DNA from: Porodaedalea pini
Lineage: Eukaryota; Basidiomycota; Agaricomycetes; Hymenochaetales; Hymenochaetaceae
Assembly: GCA_002794775.1 (NCBI GenBank)
Contig: NBAY01000021.1
Location: 527,212 to 591,211 of the forward strand
Direction: 5' to 3'
DNA: 64,000 nucleotides
Shown here: piece by piece, positions 55,501 through 64,000 of the stretch
How positions within the stretch are numbered: position 1 is the first letter of the stretch
Layout: each line of letters begins with the position of its first letter
Notes under the pieces: model-generated
Databases searched by the model: none
What the model saw: only the letters and a program-made list of their open reading frames with translations
Told to the model about the DNA's origin: nothing
Position numbers and translations under genes: made by a program

Positions 55501-55595
55501 ACATCGATGACTCGAATTGGTACAGTTGCTGGCGTGACTGGTTCCTTTTCCATTGTCTCATCCGGCAATCCTTGCCTAGGTCCTACCGAGTACAT
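52549..55595 (-). pseudogene. pol: pol N-terminal part of element A copy A3 (protease to integrase)
   Basis: On the minus strand, in order: protease with LLNTGASFIG (the catalytic Asp codon is AAC, Asn, at 55,461-55,463); reverse transcriptase with intact FPYIDDIPIKGPATRYE (about 54,000); RNase H with VDSSIRGY (about 53,490); and a long clean frame from 53,358 down to 52,549. That frame carries the RNase H end (VPGTRHTGPDRLSRR), a linker, and the integrase finger (CHLCRTWQLTH). It also carries HIDVMLMPKSG with the first integrase Asp. It is the best-preserved A copy, and its downstream half lies at 43,096. About six stops or frameshifts plus the protease substitution make it inactive. Confidence 0.83.
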
Positions 55596-55628
55596 GGCCG
55601 TGCCTTCATCTTCAAGGTTTATCAGACT

Positions 55629-58590
55629 TCATTTGGCCATCATCATGTCCTTGCACTTTTGTCTGACTTCTGGCGAAGTTGCCAACAGTTCTCGACCTGA
55701 TATCAACACCATGGAATCCAAGAATTGGCGAAATACTGCGTCAGCCATTGCAGGGTTGTTAGCCGGTGTGTTGTATTTGAACTGAGGCCTCTGTATGTCT
55801 ATTGTTGGATTGGGATGTCCAGGCTTCAGTTCTGTCCTTTCCCGTGGTGGTGCCACATGGACTTGCATAGGCTCGCTTGGTGGAATAGAGTTGGGTACCG
55901 ATTCTTCGGTTGTTTTGGGCTTGGCCGATTCTGTCTCCTTTCCTTTGCCTGTTTCTGTTTCTGGTATGCCCGAGTCCGTAGCTGGTTCGCGTCCCTCTCG
56001 TTCTTTCGCTGGTTTCATCGGGTGCTTAGGTGAGGGAGAGTTGGCTTTTCCTATATTTGCCAGTCTCGCCAATCATCTCTGCTGTCCGTGAGAATTGCTC
56101 GTATCATCAAACCGAACCTTTCTTCCTTCCCCTACGTATTCATCCTGAATTTCTTCGATGTGGGCTTCCTCCATACCTGGCTGGGTCGGCGTATACATAC
56201 TTGGTCCTGATATGGCAGGGTAGTACGTATCGAACAAGTTTGCCATTTGGTGCGGTGGTGGATCTCGTAGTGCTGTCATATCTACTGGGAGAGTTGTACC
56301 CAGAGGGACCTCGTTTGGGTGGTCTCGATAGTACAAGTTCATTCGATCCAGTAAAGAAGAGCCTTGTGGTCCTGGTGGTAGTTGTGTTCCTCCCAGCATT
56401 ACAACAAATCCTTGTGCATCCAAGGCCAGTAATCATCGGTTCAGTAACGTGTCCCTGATCGTACAGTCTCTGAACAGGTGTGCAGTGCTGTGGCACATGG
56501 CACACATTCGGGGTCCTGTATTCCTTACCTGCATATTTCTGGCTGGGGGTGGGCCTCTCAGTGGTGCCCTGTATTCTTCGCGTGGCCGTCCGTAATCATT
56601 GGGTCGCTGGTACTCCTGTGGTTCGTTATGGGCATATGGCCAATCTCGAGCGTACCAATCATTGTAGTCTCGCCTTCAATAATCCTCCTTCCTTTCGCCC
56701 CAGAGATCCTGTATCTCAGCTTGTAAATCTGATACCATGGGTGTGAGCAGGCTCAGTTCTGAGTCCTCTCATTTGATGGGGGTCAGTGCATATGGTCCAG
56801 ATGCTGTGGCGACATGTTGCTGAGTAAAATATGGAGGTGCTGCGGGTATCCCAAATGTTCCATACTGTGGTACTGCGTATCCTTGCTGTGCCCCAGGACC
56901 AGTTACTAGGACTCCTCCTGCTATAAGTTGGTCAAGTTCATTGTATAGTACCAGTATATCCCAAGGAATGCCAGCTGGGTGTCGAAAGTCAACCAACTGA
57001 AGTTGTTGTTCGAGATGCTGATTGGTGAGCCGGTTTAGACCTTCTCGATAGAACCACTTTTGATCTAGATCTGAAATGACTCCTTCTTGAACTAGATATG
57101 ACGTAATATGCATAAAGCTTCGATGGTATTCTCCCAGGGCAGCCGTGCTCATCAAAACCTTGTTGGAATTCTCAGCGACAAAATTGATTAGATCTCCATA
57201 AGTGTATCTTATCGTTGCTGCCAGATAGAAGCCTAGGGTGGCTGTTTTGAATGACGTGAAATTGTTTTGTTGTGCCTGTGGGAGAGTCGACCATAGTAAT
57301 TCCTCGTGTACCGGTGCGTAGTAACGTGCCCAATTGATTTTCTGTAGATCGGTGATTCCTGCATTTGATCCTAAGATGTTAACCTCTTCGAAGAATCATG
57401 GGATCCCTTCTGGTTCTACATCGGCGTTCATTGCTGGTGCTCATTTGTCGTGTCTGTTTGGCATTGTTGCTCCTGGAACTGGAGGATTTGGTCTGGTGAT
57501 TGGGAGATTTCTAGACTCGGCGAGGTCTGGAAGAGGATTGGCTACATTGGGTATGGGTTGCATTGGTGGTGCCATTGGTGGGGCTTGTGAAGGTCCTTGG
57601 CTCAATCCTTGTGTGGTAGAATTAGCCATGACTGCTCTGACTATTGGTGGCGCCACAATATGGAAAGTCGGCGGAGCCGGTGTGGGTACGCATGAGGGCG
57701 GAGTTGGTGTCCTTCTCGGCTGTTCTGGAGTCGAAGGGCAAGTTTCTGGGTATGGGTCTGCGATCCTTGATATTGCAATAGGTATCGATCCTTCTGGAGT
57801 TGGTGGCGGCAGTGGCGGGACTAGTTCTTCCTCCGATGTTTCGGACCGATTCTATGGTGATTCTGGGGTTAATTGTTCTTCTTGGTCGGGGGTAGGATTC
57901 TCAGGTTTGGAGTTTTGTTCTGTTGGTACTTCTATTGGTCCTCCTGTTTGAATCAGAGGTTTGTCGATCCATCTTCTGATGGCTTGTCTGCCCCAATTAA
58001 GTGGTGACCCTGGTCTTGTGGGTGACAATGATCCGAGTGATTAGTTTCGATACGGCGTTGCCGATTCTTGTGGTCCTGGCGATACCAGTCTCCTGACCAC
58101 TTCTTCAGATCTGGAGCAACTTTGTTCCCTTGTTGGACTCCTGTATCCTTCGAGGCCTGGGTTCCTTTCCTCACCTTCGGGTGTTCCTCTGGGTCTTTGA
58201 ACCTGCTGACTGAGTGGTGTACTGGCAATGCTGAAATGCAACCTGTTGCTGGTTACAAAGCTTCCTGGGATACAAAGTGATATCGGGGTTTCGATGAGAT
58301 CAGGTAAGATCCTTCTAGGTTCGACTGGTCATCCTCGTTCTTGAGTGAGTTCTGGTTTGGTTACTGAGGGTGGCTGTTGTTGCTTGGTGTCTTGAAGTGT
58401 GTTTTCTGGGTCGGTGGTTCCAGATCAGCAAAAAGGTGACAAGGATGCTTCTCTGGGAGCATGTAAGATCTGAGGGGTGGCTGTGGTTGGTGGATGTCCT
58501 CTTGGTCTTCCTTGGCCTCATCCTCTGGGTGGTGGTGGTGGGTTGCTTGGTTCTTCCTGAACCTTTGCTTGTATGTGCATAGAGTGCCAA
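55629..58590 (-). pseudogene. gag: gag of element A copy A3 (broken)
   Basis: Minus-strand start MALYAHTSKGSGRTKQPTT at 58,590. It then carries the Arg/Thr-rich and Pro-rich regions (57,951-57,441) and the capsid-like core (57,155-56,769: LGEYHRSFMHITSYLVQEG). The zinc knuckle region near 56,500 reads CHVPQHCTP in this frame, so it is mutated or shifted. The acidic segment 56,423-56,073 follows, then the spacer up to the protease at 55,629. The domain order is as in A1. Stops are fewer than in A1 but still many, and GGT/CCA-rich codons keep CpG in several places. Confidence 0.75.
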
Positions 58591-58631
58591 GGAGCTTCAG
58601 ACGTCGACCTGGTACTTAGGCGAGGCACCTT

Positions 58632-58654
58632 GTCCCCCTCGCAGTGGGCTCCAA
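58632..58654 (-). other. Primer-binding site of element A copy A3 (best preserved)
   Basis: Minus strand ATTGGAGCCCACTGCGAGGG lies two bases after the LTR end at 58,657. TGG and the downstream bases are intact, unlike in A1. It matches the PBS of D and E at nearly every position. Confidence 0.8.
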
Positions 58655-58656
58655 TG

Positions 58657-59487
58657 TGTAGGGGTGCAAACTCTTCCAATCTGAAGGGCAATTTGGGCTA
58701 CGGCTCATGATCGACCCAAAGGGGACTGTGGTGACTTGGTATACTGAGAGGGACAACCTAAGTAGAGCAAGGTTTGAGATAGGAAGACTCGTCAATATGG
58801 ATACGTGCAGGATTCCAGTTGGACCAAGACTCGGGTGGGTGGAATCAGCACTTGTGACAGCGGCCGAGGGTGTTTGGTGATTGGGTGATGGAGTTCTGAG
58901 AGTTGGTGACAGAGTCGGTGTATACTGTTTTCAGAGTGAGAGTCAGGCGAGTAGTGTGTAGTAATGCACGTAGTAGATTGCGGTCTAGAGGTGGAGAGGG
59001 GACTGTCTGTCCCAGTACTGTCACTCCTCTGTCTCTCCCTATCTCTATCTACAAACTACTGTGAATTTATACTAAACTGAAGCAGAGAAAGTGGTGCAAG
59101 ACTCACCCGAGTCTGTGTGAACAGATGTGAAGGTGAGTCGACGATTGGCCTGTGCACATCACACAGCCGATCATCGCAGAGTGATGTTATAGTGCCCAAC
59201 CTGCTCTCTCATCTCCCACTACTGCGCAACTGTATCCCACGTCCTTGTCCAACTCACCTAAATCCTTCCACCTGTGCCCACAAGAGTCAGTCATCCATGT
59301 GCTGATTGAGTTCATGTGACATCCATCTATCTGACTGTGTCCATACCAAGAATTATAATAAAGAGTTGGCTGCCGATTGTGAATGTATCAATGGTGATGT
59401 TCGGCGGCCGGTAAGGGGAGTCAAAGGAGTAGTGTAAGTGAGAGGAGAAAGACTCGGCTGGCGCATAGGCAATGGTTAATCGCTACA
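58657..59487 (-). repeat. 5' LTR of element A copy A3 (831 bp, minus strand)
   Basis: On the minus strand it begins TGTAGCGATTAACCATTGCC at 59,487 and ends CACCCCTACA at 58,657. It is followed by PBS and gag of A3. The base after it on the plus strand (59,488) is within ORF3 of A1, showing that A3 was inserted into A1. Confidence 0.87.
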
Positions 59488-60034
59488 GTGCTCAGACTGA
59501 ACCAGCACTGAGTCTTTCTATGACAACTGAATCCTGTGCCCAGACAACATACACAGGGTTCACAACTGGTCAATATCATTCACTCTTACTGTCGCACGCC
59601 ATCACTCACATCAGGCCACTCTCAAGGACGTCCTACACCACTCTGGATCTCACCAGCACTTTTGGTGCTCAATCACTGAGCCTGGCATGAAGGTGCACGA
59701 GTTCTTCCTGCACCTGTACATGGCGATTGACATCCAGTACTGACCTCGACTGACCTTGATCAACAACCACACCAAATATGTCATTAATCAAGGCCTGGAA
59801 CTGCCAGTGAATCAGCATCTACATTCAGCAGTGACACATGACCTCATCTGGATTGCGATTATCCCATGGCACCCAGACCTCCAGACCAGCATACACCACT
59901 CAGCCCCATCAGTCCAACTCGAGAACCTCTGTGACACGGTCACACAGCAGATAGCACACATCACAAAACTCCAGGGTGCAATTTTGGCATTGATTGGTGA
60001 ACCATCAACCTCTTCCTCTTCTTCTTCGCACCAT
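59488..60034 (+). pseudogene. ORF3 of element A1 (5' truncated by A3)
   Basis: GTGCTCAGACTGAACCAGC corresponds to the beginning of ORF3 in A3 (48,329). The reading continues TESCAQTTYTGFTTGQY in one frame and INNHTKYVINQGLELPVNQ in the correct one (59,756-60,034). It ends, as in A3, with a Ser run and HH. The start codon context is lost at the junction with the A3 LTR. The TGA in the middle is shared with the other copy. Confidence 0.65.
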
Positions 60035-60142
60035 TAAATACCACAGAATGCACCAAACCTCACCCATTACACTTTCTTTAATTTCCAATTCAACCACTTC
60101 TCATGTACACCACAAACACTTTTTTTCTGGCCCCCCAGGAGA

Positions 60143-60962
60143 TGTAGTGATTAACCATTGCCTACATGCCGGCCAAGTCTTTCTCCCTTTATTTACACTA
60201 TGCCTTTGACTCCCTTTACCGGCCACTGAACATTACCATTTATTTATTCATAATTGGTGGCCAACTCTTTATTACAATTCTTGGTATGGACACGATCAGA
60301 CGGACGGATGACATACAAACTTGATCAGCACATGGACAACCAACTCTCATGGGCACAGGTGGAAGGAATTAGGTGAGTAGGACGAGGATGTGGGATATGG
60401 TTGTGCAGTGGTGGGAGACAAGAGAGCAGGTTGGGCACTATAACATCACTCTGCGACGATTGGCTGTGTGATGTGCACAGGCCGATCGTCGACTCACCTT
60501 CACATCTGTTCACACAGACTCGGTCGAGTCTTGCACTGCTTTCTCTGCTTCAGTTTAGTATAAATTTGCAGTAGTATATAGATGGAGATAGGGAGATATG
60601 AGACAGAGACAGACAGTCCCCTCTCCACCTCTAGACCACAATCTACTACATGCATTACTATACACTACTTGCCCGACTCTCACTCTGAAAACAGTATACA
60701 TCGACTCTGTCACCAACTCTCAGAACTCCATCACCCAATCACCGAATGCCCTCGGCCGCTGTCACAAGTGCCAATTCTACCCACCTGAGTCTTGGTCCAA
60801 CCGGAATCCCATGTGTATCCATATCGCCGAGTCTTCCTATCTCAAACCCTGCTCTACTTAGGTTGTCCCTCTCAGTATACTGAGTCACCGCAGTCCCCCT
60901 TGGGTTGATCACGAGCTGTAGCCTGAACCGCCCTTTGGATTAGAAGAGTCTGCACCACTACA
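60143..60962 (+). repeat. 3' LTR of element A1 (820 bp)
   Basis: TGTAGTGATTAACCATTGCC...CACTACA. It is more mutated than the LTR at 48,980 (TGTAGCG has become TGTAGTG). ORF3 lies upstream. Downstream, CTGCTGACATTAG continues the reading frame interrupted at 19,887. The left and right flanks do not form a perfect duplication: CCAC on the left, C followed by TGCT on the right. A 3-base loss at the right end would explain this. Confidence 0.8.
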
Positions 60963-61342
60963 CTGCTGACATTAGAAGAGAAGATAAGATACTACCTAGG
61001 ACACCAGAAGTAATAATCATGGAAGTTGATCAACCGGCACAATTGGATAGTGTGGAAGATAAGAATACTTCTATTGCTAAGATAACAAATGAGATCCCAA
61101 CATCAAAAGTTCTGGTCAATAAGATCTCGGAAGAAGCACCGAGGCAAGAAACCCCAGTTGATAAGATAACCACTTCAGAAGCAGCAAGGAAGGACAATGA
61201 TAATACAATCGCTAGCCTGACAAGAACAGTGGAGCTGACACCTATACAAACCAGTGAACAATACTTATTAGTGAAACACAGACTGCAGAGACAGTTGACA
61301 ATGAGGGAGGCTTTAGGACAAGAAGATAGATACCTGAAATGA
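60963..61342 (+). pseudogene. 3' part of the split ORF F
   Basis: It is in frame with 19,508-19,887 when the A1 insertion is removed. Reading from 60,964 it gives ADIRREDKILPRTPEVIIM, then an acidic, Lys/Thr-rich hydrophilic chain (EVDQPAQLDSVEDKNTSIAK, ISEEAPRQETPVDKI) and ends DRYLK with a TGA at about 61,340. After it, SQRQKDKLPSNKDKELQV would extend the frame if the TGA were read through, up to the LTR-like sequence at 61,395. No domain is recognised. The charged, low-complexity end would suit a gag C-terminus, but I cannot confirm that. Confidence 0.45.
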
Positions 61343-61394
61343 TCTCAGAGACAGAAGGATAAATTGCCAAGTAACAAAGATAAGGAACTGCAAG

Positions 61395-61741
61395 TGTGAG
61401 GTTTGGTCACCTCTGGAACTCTGGGAGTCCACCAAGGAATGCATCAGATGCATGATACAATATGTTCAGAATGGCAATATGTTATGAAAGATGTTCAGAA
61501 GGTAATATAGCTGCATAGTATAGTCCATAGCATAGCCACCCCTGTAGAGTATATAAGGAGGGCAAGAGTAGCCCTCAATTGTCAGTTTAATCCACTTGAG
61601 CCCTCAAGCACCACACTCGAGCTTTTACTACAAACCTGCTTGACTAGTGAATCTCCTTGCACTCTCAACAAATTCTCAAGCACAGCAAGTCGCTTCACAG
61701 TAAGATTGACTTAGTTAATCAGTTTTACCGTGATTCTAACA
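61395..61741 (+). repeat. LTR-like sequence (347 bp), possibly the 3' LTR of element F
   Basis: TGTGAGGTTTGGTCACC...GATTCTAACA has TG...CA ends, a TATA box GAGTATATAAGGAGGG (about 61,549) and a length typical of Ty1/copia LTRs. Only one copy is in the window and no target duplication is seen, so this rests on the ends, the promoter and the position after ORF F. Confidence 0.45.
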
Positions 61742-62810
61742 CATCTGTCCTGGCTCCTTTTGCTTTTAACTATGATTTTGACATGGCTATGATTTTGAAT
61801 AACTTGATTGTACAATAATTGATACAACAGAATACATTATTATTATATTATATGAATAGTGTGATAATGAACCAACAGGACCTGTGAACAGAGAGCAGAC
61901 TTGTGGTCTTGTATAACAACTTGCAGACCTAATATAAGAACTCTACCAGAACTACAAGTAAGATTATCACATGTCATTTTGAAGCTGCACCATATTCTCT
62001 TTTATATTTTCTTCAGGGCTGGTCAGTCTTGTATATTTCTGGCAAGTGATGATCAGTATGACCTAACTTGGCAAGATCAATTAGACTTGTGGCGATCTTG
62101 CAGCAACTTGTAGTTTTGTGTCAGATCAAAGCTGCACTGTATTTGGTTGTACATAACTTAGAAAATATACATATTGCATGGGCATATATGCCTGTGCAAG
62201 ATTTTAGACTTTTTTTGTGATGTAACAGTCAATCACAGCTACAATATTCAGGGCAAAAGCGAACCATCGCTGGGATGCTGCGAATGCACACACCTCATTC
62301 AACAAAACATATAATCAAGCCCTCCGGAAGTATCTTTTAGATAATGATGCAGAACGCAGGATAAATATTGGTCTATTTTTTTGTCGTCCATGAGGACACA
62401 TTCTCAGGATCTTCTCGCCGCGATCACGGGTTTCGTGTCCCTGGTGCGAATCATTCGCTTTCACTTGAATTGAATAGGATATATGGTACCTTTCTATGTC
62501 TGTGGGTCTGATGAATGGTTTGGGTAACAGCGGCGCATCACATCATACACCTTGGTGATATACAAATTCAGTAGCAGTATTTTGGTTATCAAATATCCAG
62601 CTTACAACTTCCATTCCTATCCATTTGAATTACACATGTCTGCACTTTTCTTTTTTGACCCCATTTTTAGGGGCGCGACAGTTGATCGTTGGGATGGATA
62701 TGATAGGTTCTTACTTCTACTTCGAACTGAATTTTGCCTTGCGGATCCTGGATAACTTGTTCTCTCTGGCAGTCAGCTTGTAATCGTGTCAGACATAAAT
62801 CACTCAAATA
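61742..62810. other. Unassigned A+T-rich intergenic stretch
   Basis: No ORF with a recognisable domain and no repeat structure are seen. A 67-codon frame at 62,552 lacks any signature. The sequence probably belongs to the intergenic space upstream of the gene at the right edge. Confidence 0.4.
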
Positions 62811-63245
62811 CAGTTGATTATCTCATAGTGAATTAGCTCATAGGGAATATTTCTCATAAGGAATAAAATTTCTCGGAATCGACCACATTTCAGTGGGATA
62901 TTCTACAAAAATCTGATACCTAATAGGGAATAATGTTTTTGTAAATATTCCTTACCAGATAAGGTTTTGCACCAAAAACATGTGGGAAATTAGGATGTGC
63001 CAAAGCCAAACCAAGTGAGCCAGCACCTCTATCAAACATAAATTTGCCTTGTTAGCTCAAAACTTGCTCCATGCAACAGGTTTGGCCTAAAAATGCACTT
63101 CAAAAAAAGAAAAAGTAGCAAAATTTTAATTTGTTTTTGCAAGTCACACATATGTCACACAAAAGTGACATTCTACTCAGGAATATTATCTCATAGGGAA
63201 TATGAAATTCCAGATTTTGCATATTCCTTATGAGATAATCAACTG
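62811..63245. mobile_element. Tc1/mariner-type MITE (435 bp)
   Basis: Ends are inverted: CAGTTGATTATCTCATA at 62,811 and TATGAGATAATCAACTG at 63,245, flanked by TA on both sides. The interior is A+T-rich and non-coding, with repeated CATAGGGAATAT motifs that allow an additional small hairpin at the right end (about 63,186-63,240). The CAGT start and the TA duplication are typical of Tc1/mariner elements. Confidence 0.82.
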
Positions 63246-63247
63246 TA

Positions 63248-63629
63248 CATTGGCTTCTCCATCTTCTGATTCTGATAATCACACAATCCCTGTTCTATGT
63301 TTGCTTTTGCTCGGCCATTAATCTGCGTGACGTGAAGACCATGGCCTGTTCTCCCTTCCTTCAATGGCATCCCAAGCCCAAACTCAAGCCCAAGAGTTGA
63401 TCCTGCTTCTCCAGCACGCACAAATTACTACAGTTCGTTCTTTCAGATGCACATTCTGACATATACTGAAAACTGACTGTAATAATCGCAGTACATCGAC
63501 TGTACGTGTTATATATCAGCATTTGATTGGGTCGGGTTACTCACTCTGTAGAGAAGTTGTTAGCCTCAGTGTGTTGGTGAGAGTCATTCTTCGATTTCTT
63601 GCTGTAAAGTGCTTATGCTCCATTTTCAG
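63248..63629 (+). promoter_or_regulatory. Upstream region and probable first intron of the edge gene
   Basis: The sequence between the MITE and the exon at 63,630 should contain the promoter, first exon and an intron ending CATTTTCAG (63,621-63,629). I could not identify the first coding exon or start codon with confidence. The MITE lies within about 400 bp of the coding exon. Confidence 0.4.
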
Positions 63630-64000
63630 GTCTATGAATATGCGCTTACGATAGAAATGGAGCGGAGTCTTATTTGGACGATGCCTTGGTCAGTTGCAAA
63701 AGTGCTCTTCATTGCAACGCGATACTTGCCATTCATCGACACTCCCATAGTTATGTGGCGTACGTGATTGCGAGACATCAATTTATTTAGTTTGCGATTT
63801 ACTTGAATGAAACAGATCAGCTGGGAATGCCTTTGACGAACGGTCAATGTGAAGTCGCATACAAGATCACAGGATGTAAGTCTTTCTCAATAAAGGCAGA
63901 GATAACTCATTAATCCCTTGTAATATTGGAATCCTAAGGGCTAGAAACGTTCGGGATCTTACTTGCGGAAGGTGCATTCTTCTTGCAGATGGGCTGTTCA
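63630..64000 (+). CDS. DUF6533-like multi-pass membrane protein, 5' part (runs off the window)
   Basis: Three exons can be spliced: 63,630-63,759, 63,816-63,875 and 63,939 onward, with introns GTACGT...AACAG and GTAAGT...CTAAG, all in phase. They encode VYEYALTIEMERSLIWTMPW, VAKVLFIATRYLPFIDTPIV, then HQLGMPLTNGQCEVAYKITG and WLETFGILLAEGAFFLQMG. The order W-PW-KVLF-RYLPF-DT, then C-AYKITGW and a following hydrophobic helix, is that of the Agaricomycete DUF6533 family as I know it. Those are membrane proteins of unknown function found in many copies. The second and third segments are hydrophobic enough to be membrane helices. The upstream exon and the rest of the gene are not visible. It is the only apparently intact host gene in the window. 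Confidence 0.68.

Larger units (their letters stand above)
19888..60962 (+). mobile_element. Outer Ty3/gypsy element A1, filled with nested insertions
   Basis: The 5' LTR starts at 19,888 with TGTAGCGATTAACC and the 3' LTR ends at 60,962 with CACTACA. Flanking reading frames match across the two ends, so both LTRs probably belong to one insertion. A1 sequence proper is 19,888-27,907 (LTR, leader, gag, pol) and 59,488-60,962 (ORF3 and LTR). Its antisense gene and ORF2 region (about 4.2 kb in copy A3) are missing. All sequence in between consists of B with D inside it, and of A2/A3 with the C LTRs and a palindromic element. Coding regions are full of stops, so the copy is dead. Confidence 0.7.

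Noticed and set aside
1..64000. tRNA, rRNA and CRISPR arrays
   Set aside because: No cloverleaf-like segment, rRNA signature or regularly spaced repeat was found by reading; the sequence is eukaryotic repeat DNA.

Overview
The window looks like nuclear DNA of a mushroom-forming basidiomycete (Agaricomycetes). Introns are short (about 50-65 bp, GT...AG). The right edge enters a gene resembling the Agaricomycete DUF6533 membrane-protein family. The repeats are fungal Ty3/gypsy elements, including a chromovirus. Almost nothing else is an intact host gene: the window is retrotransposon wreckage plus one unusual block of host gene fragments. No rRNA, tRNA or CRISPR array was recognised.

Layout. 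(1) 1-7.7 kb: old, heavily mutated LTR-element remnants on the minus strand (two LTRs and a gag piece related to element B below, and an element E LTR with its gag), in A+T-rich filler. (2) 7.7-19.1 kb: a head-to-tail mosaic, all on the minus strand, of five pieces of unrelated host genes. In transcription order these are a Ser/Thr-rich protein with a possible BTB-type start, RNA polymerase II subunit RPB1, translation factor eIF4G, spliceosomal Prp8, and CCR4-NOT scaffold Not1. Introns are kept, two junctions are in frame, and every recognised piece carries frameshifts, stops or internal deletions. A 182-bp inverted-repeat element sits at the Not1 break. (3) 19.9-61.0 kb: a 41-kb nest of LTR retrotransposons that splits one older ORF (19.5-19.9 kb and 61.0-61.3 kb). 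(4) 61.4-64 kb: an LTR-like sequence, a Tc1/mariner-type MITE, and the start of the DUF6533-like gene.

The nest can be unpicked. Element A (Ty3/gypsy, about 13.7 kb, LTR about 0.83 kb) has gag and pol followed by an unusual 3' region: an antisense, intron-containing gene with a Zn2Cys6-like cysteine pattern, then two sense ORFs. The outer copy A1 (+) has its 5' LTR at 19,888 and its 3' LTR ending at 60,962. Chromovirus B (27,908-38,229) lies in A1, and the young gag-only element D (29,808-33,875) lies in B. Two further A copies, A2 and A3, originally both minus and joined at one LTR, lie to the right. Each received an insertion of a C LTR (42,163-43,095 and 51,526-52,548). Recombination between these inverted C LTRs flipped the segment between them, as shown by their swapped 4-bp target duplications. 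A 1,078-bp near-perfect palindrome (39,645-40,722) with a TA duplication lies in A2. One large deletion at 38,229/38,230 would explain the truncated B LTR, the missing 3' part of A1 and the missing half of A2. The 1,305 bp beside that break appear identical to an inverted part of A1, which suggests copying during repair.

The A and B coding regions are dead. Most stops are TGA where a sister copy has CGA or CAA, a CpG-decay pattern. D gag (719 codons), A ORF2 (292 codons) and the edge gene are the best-preserved open frames.
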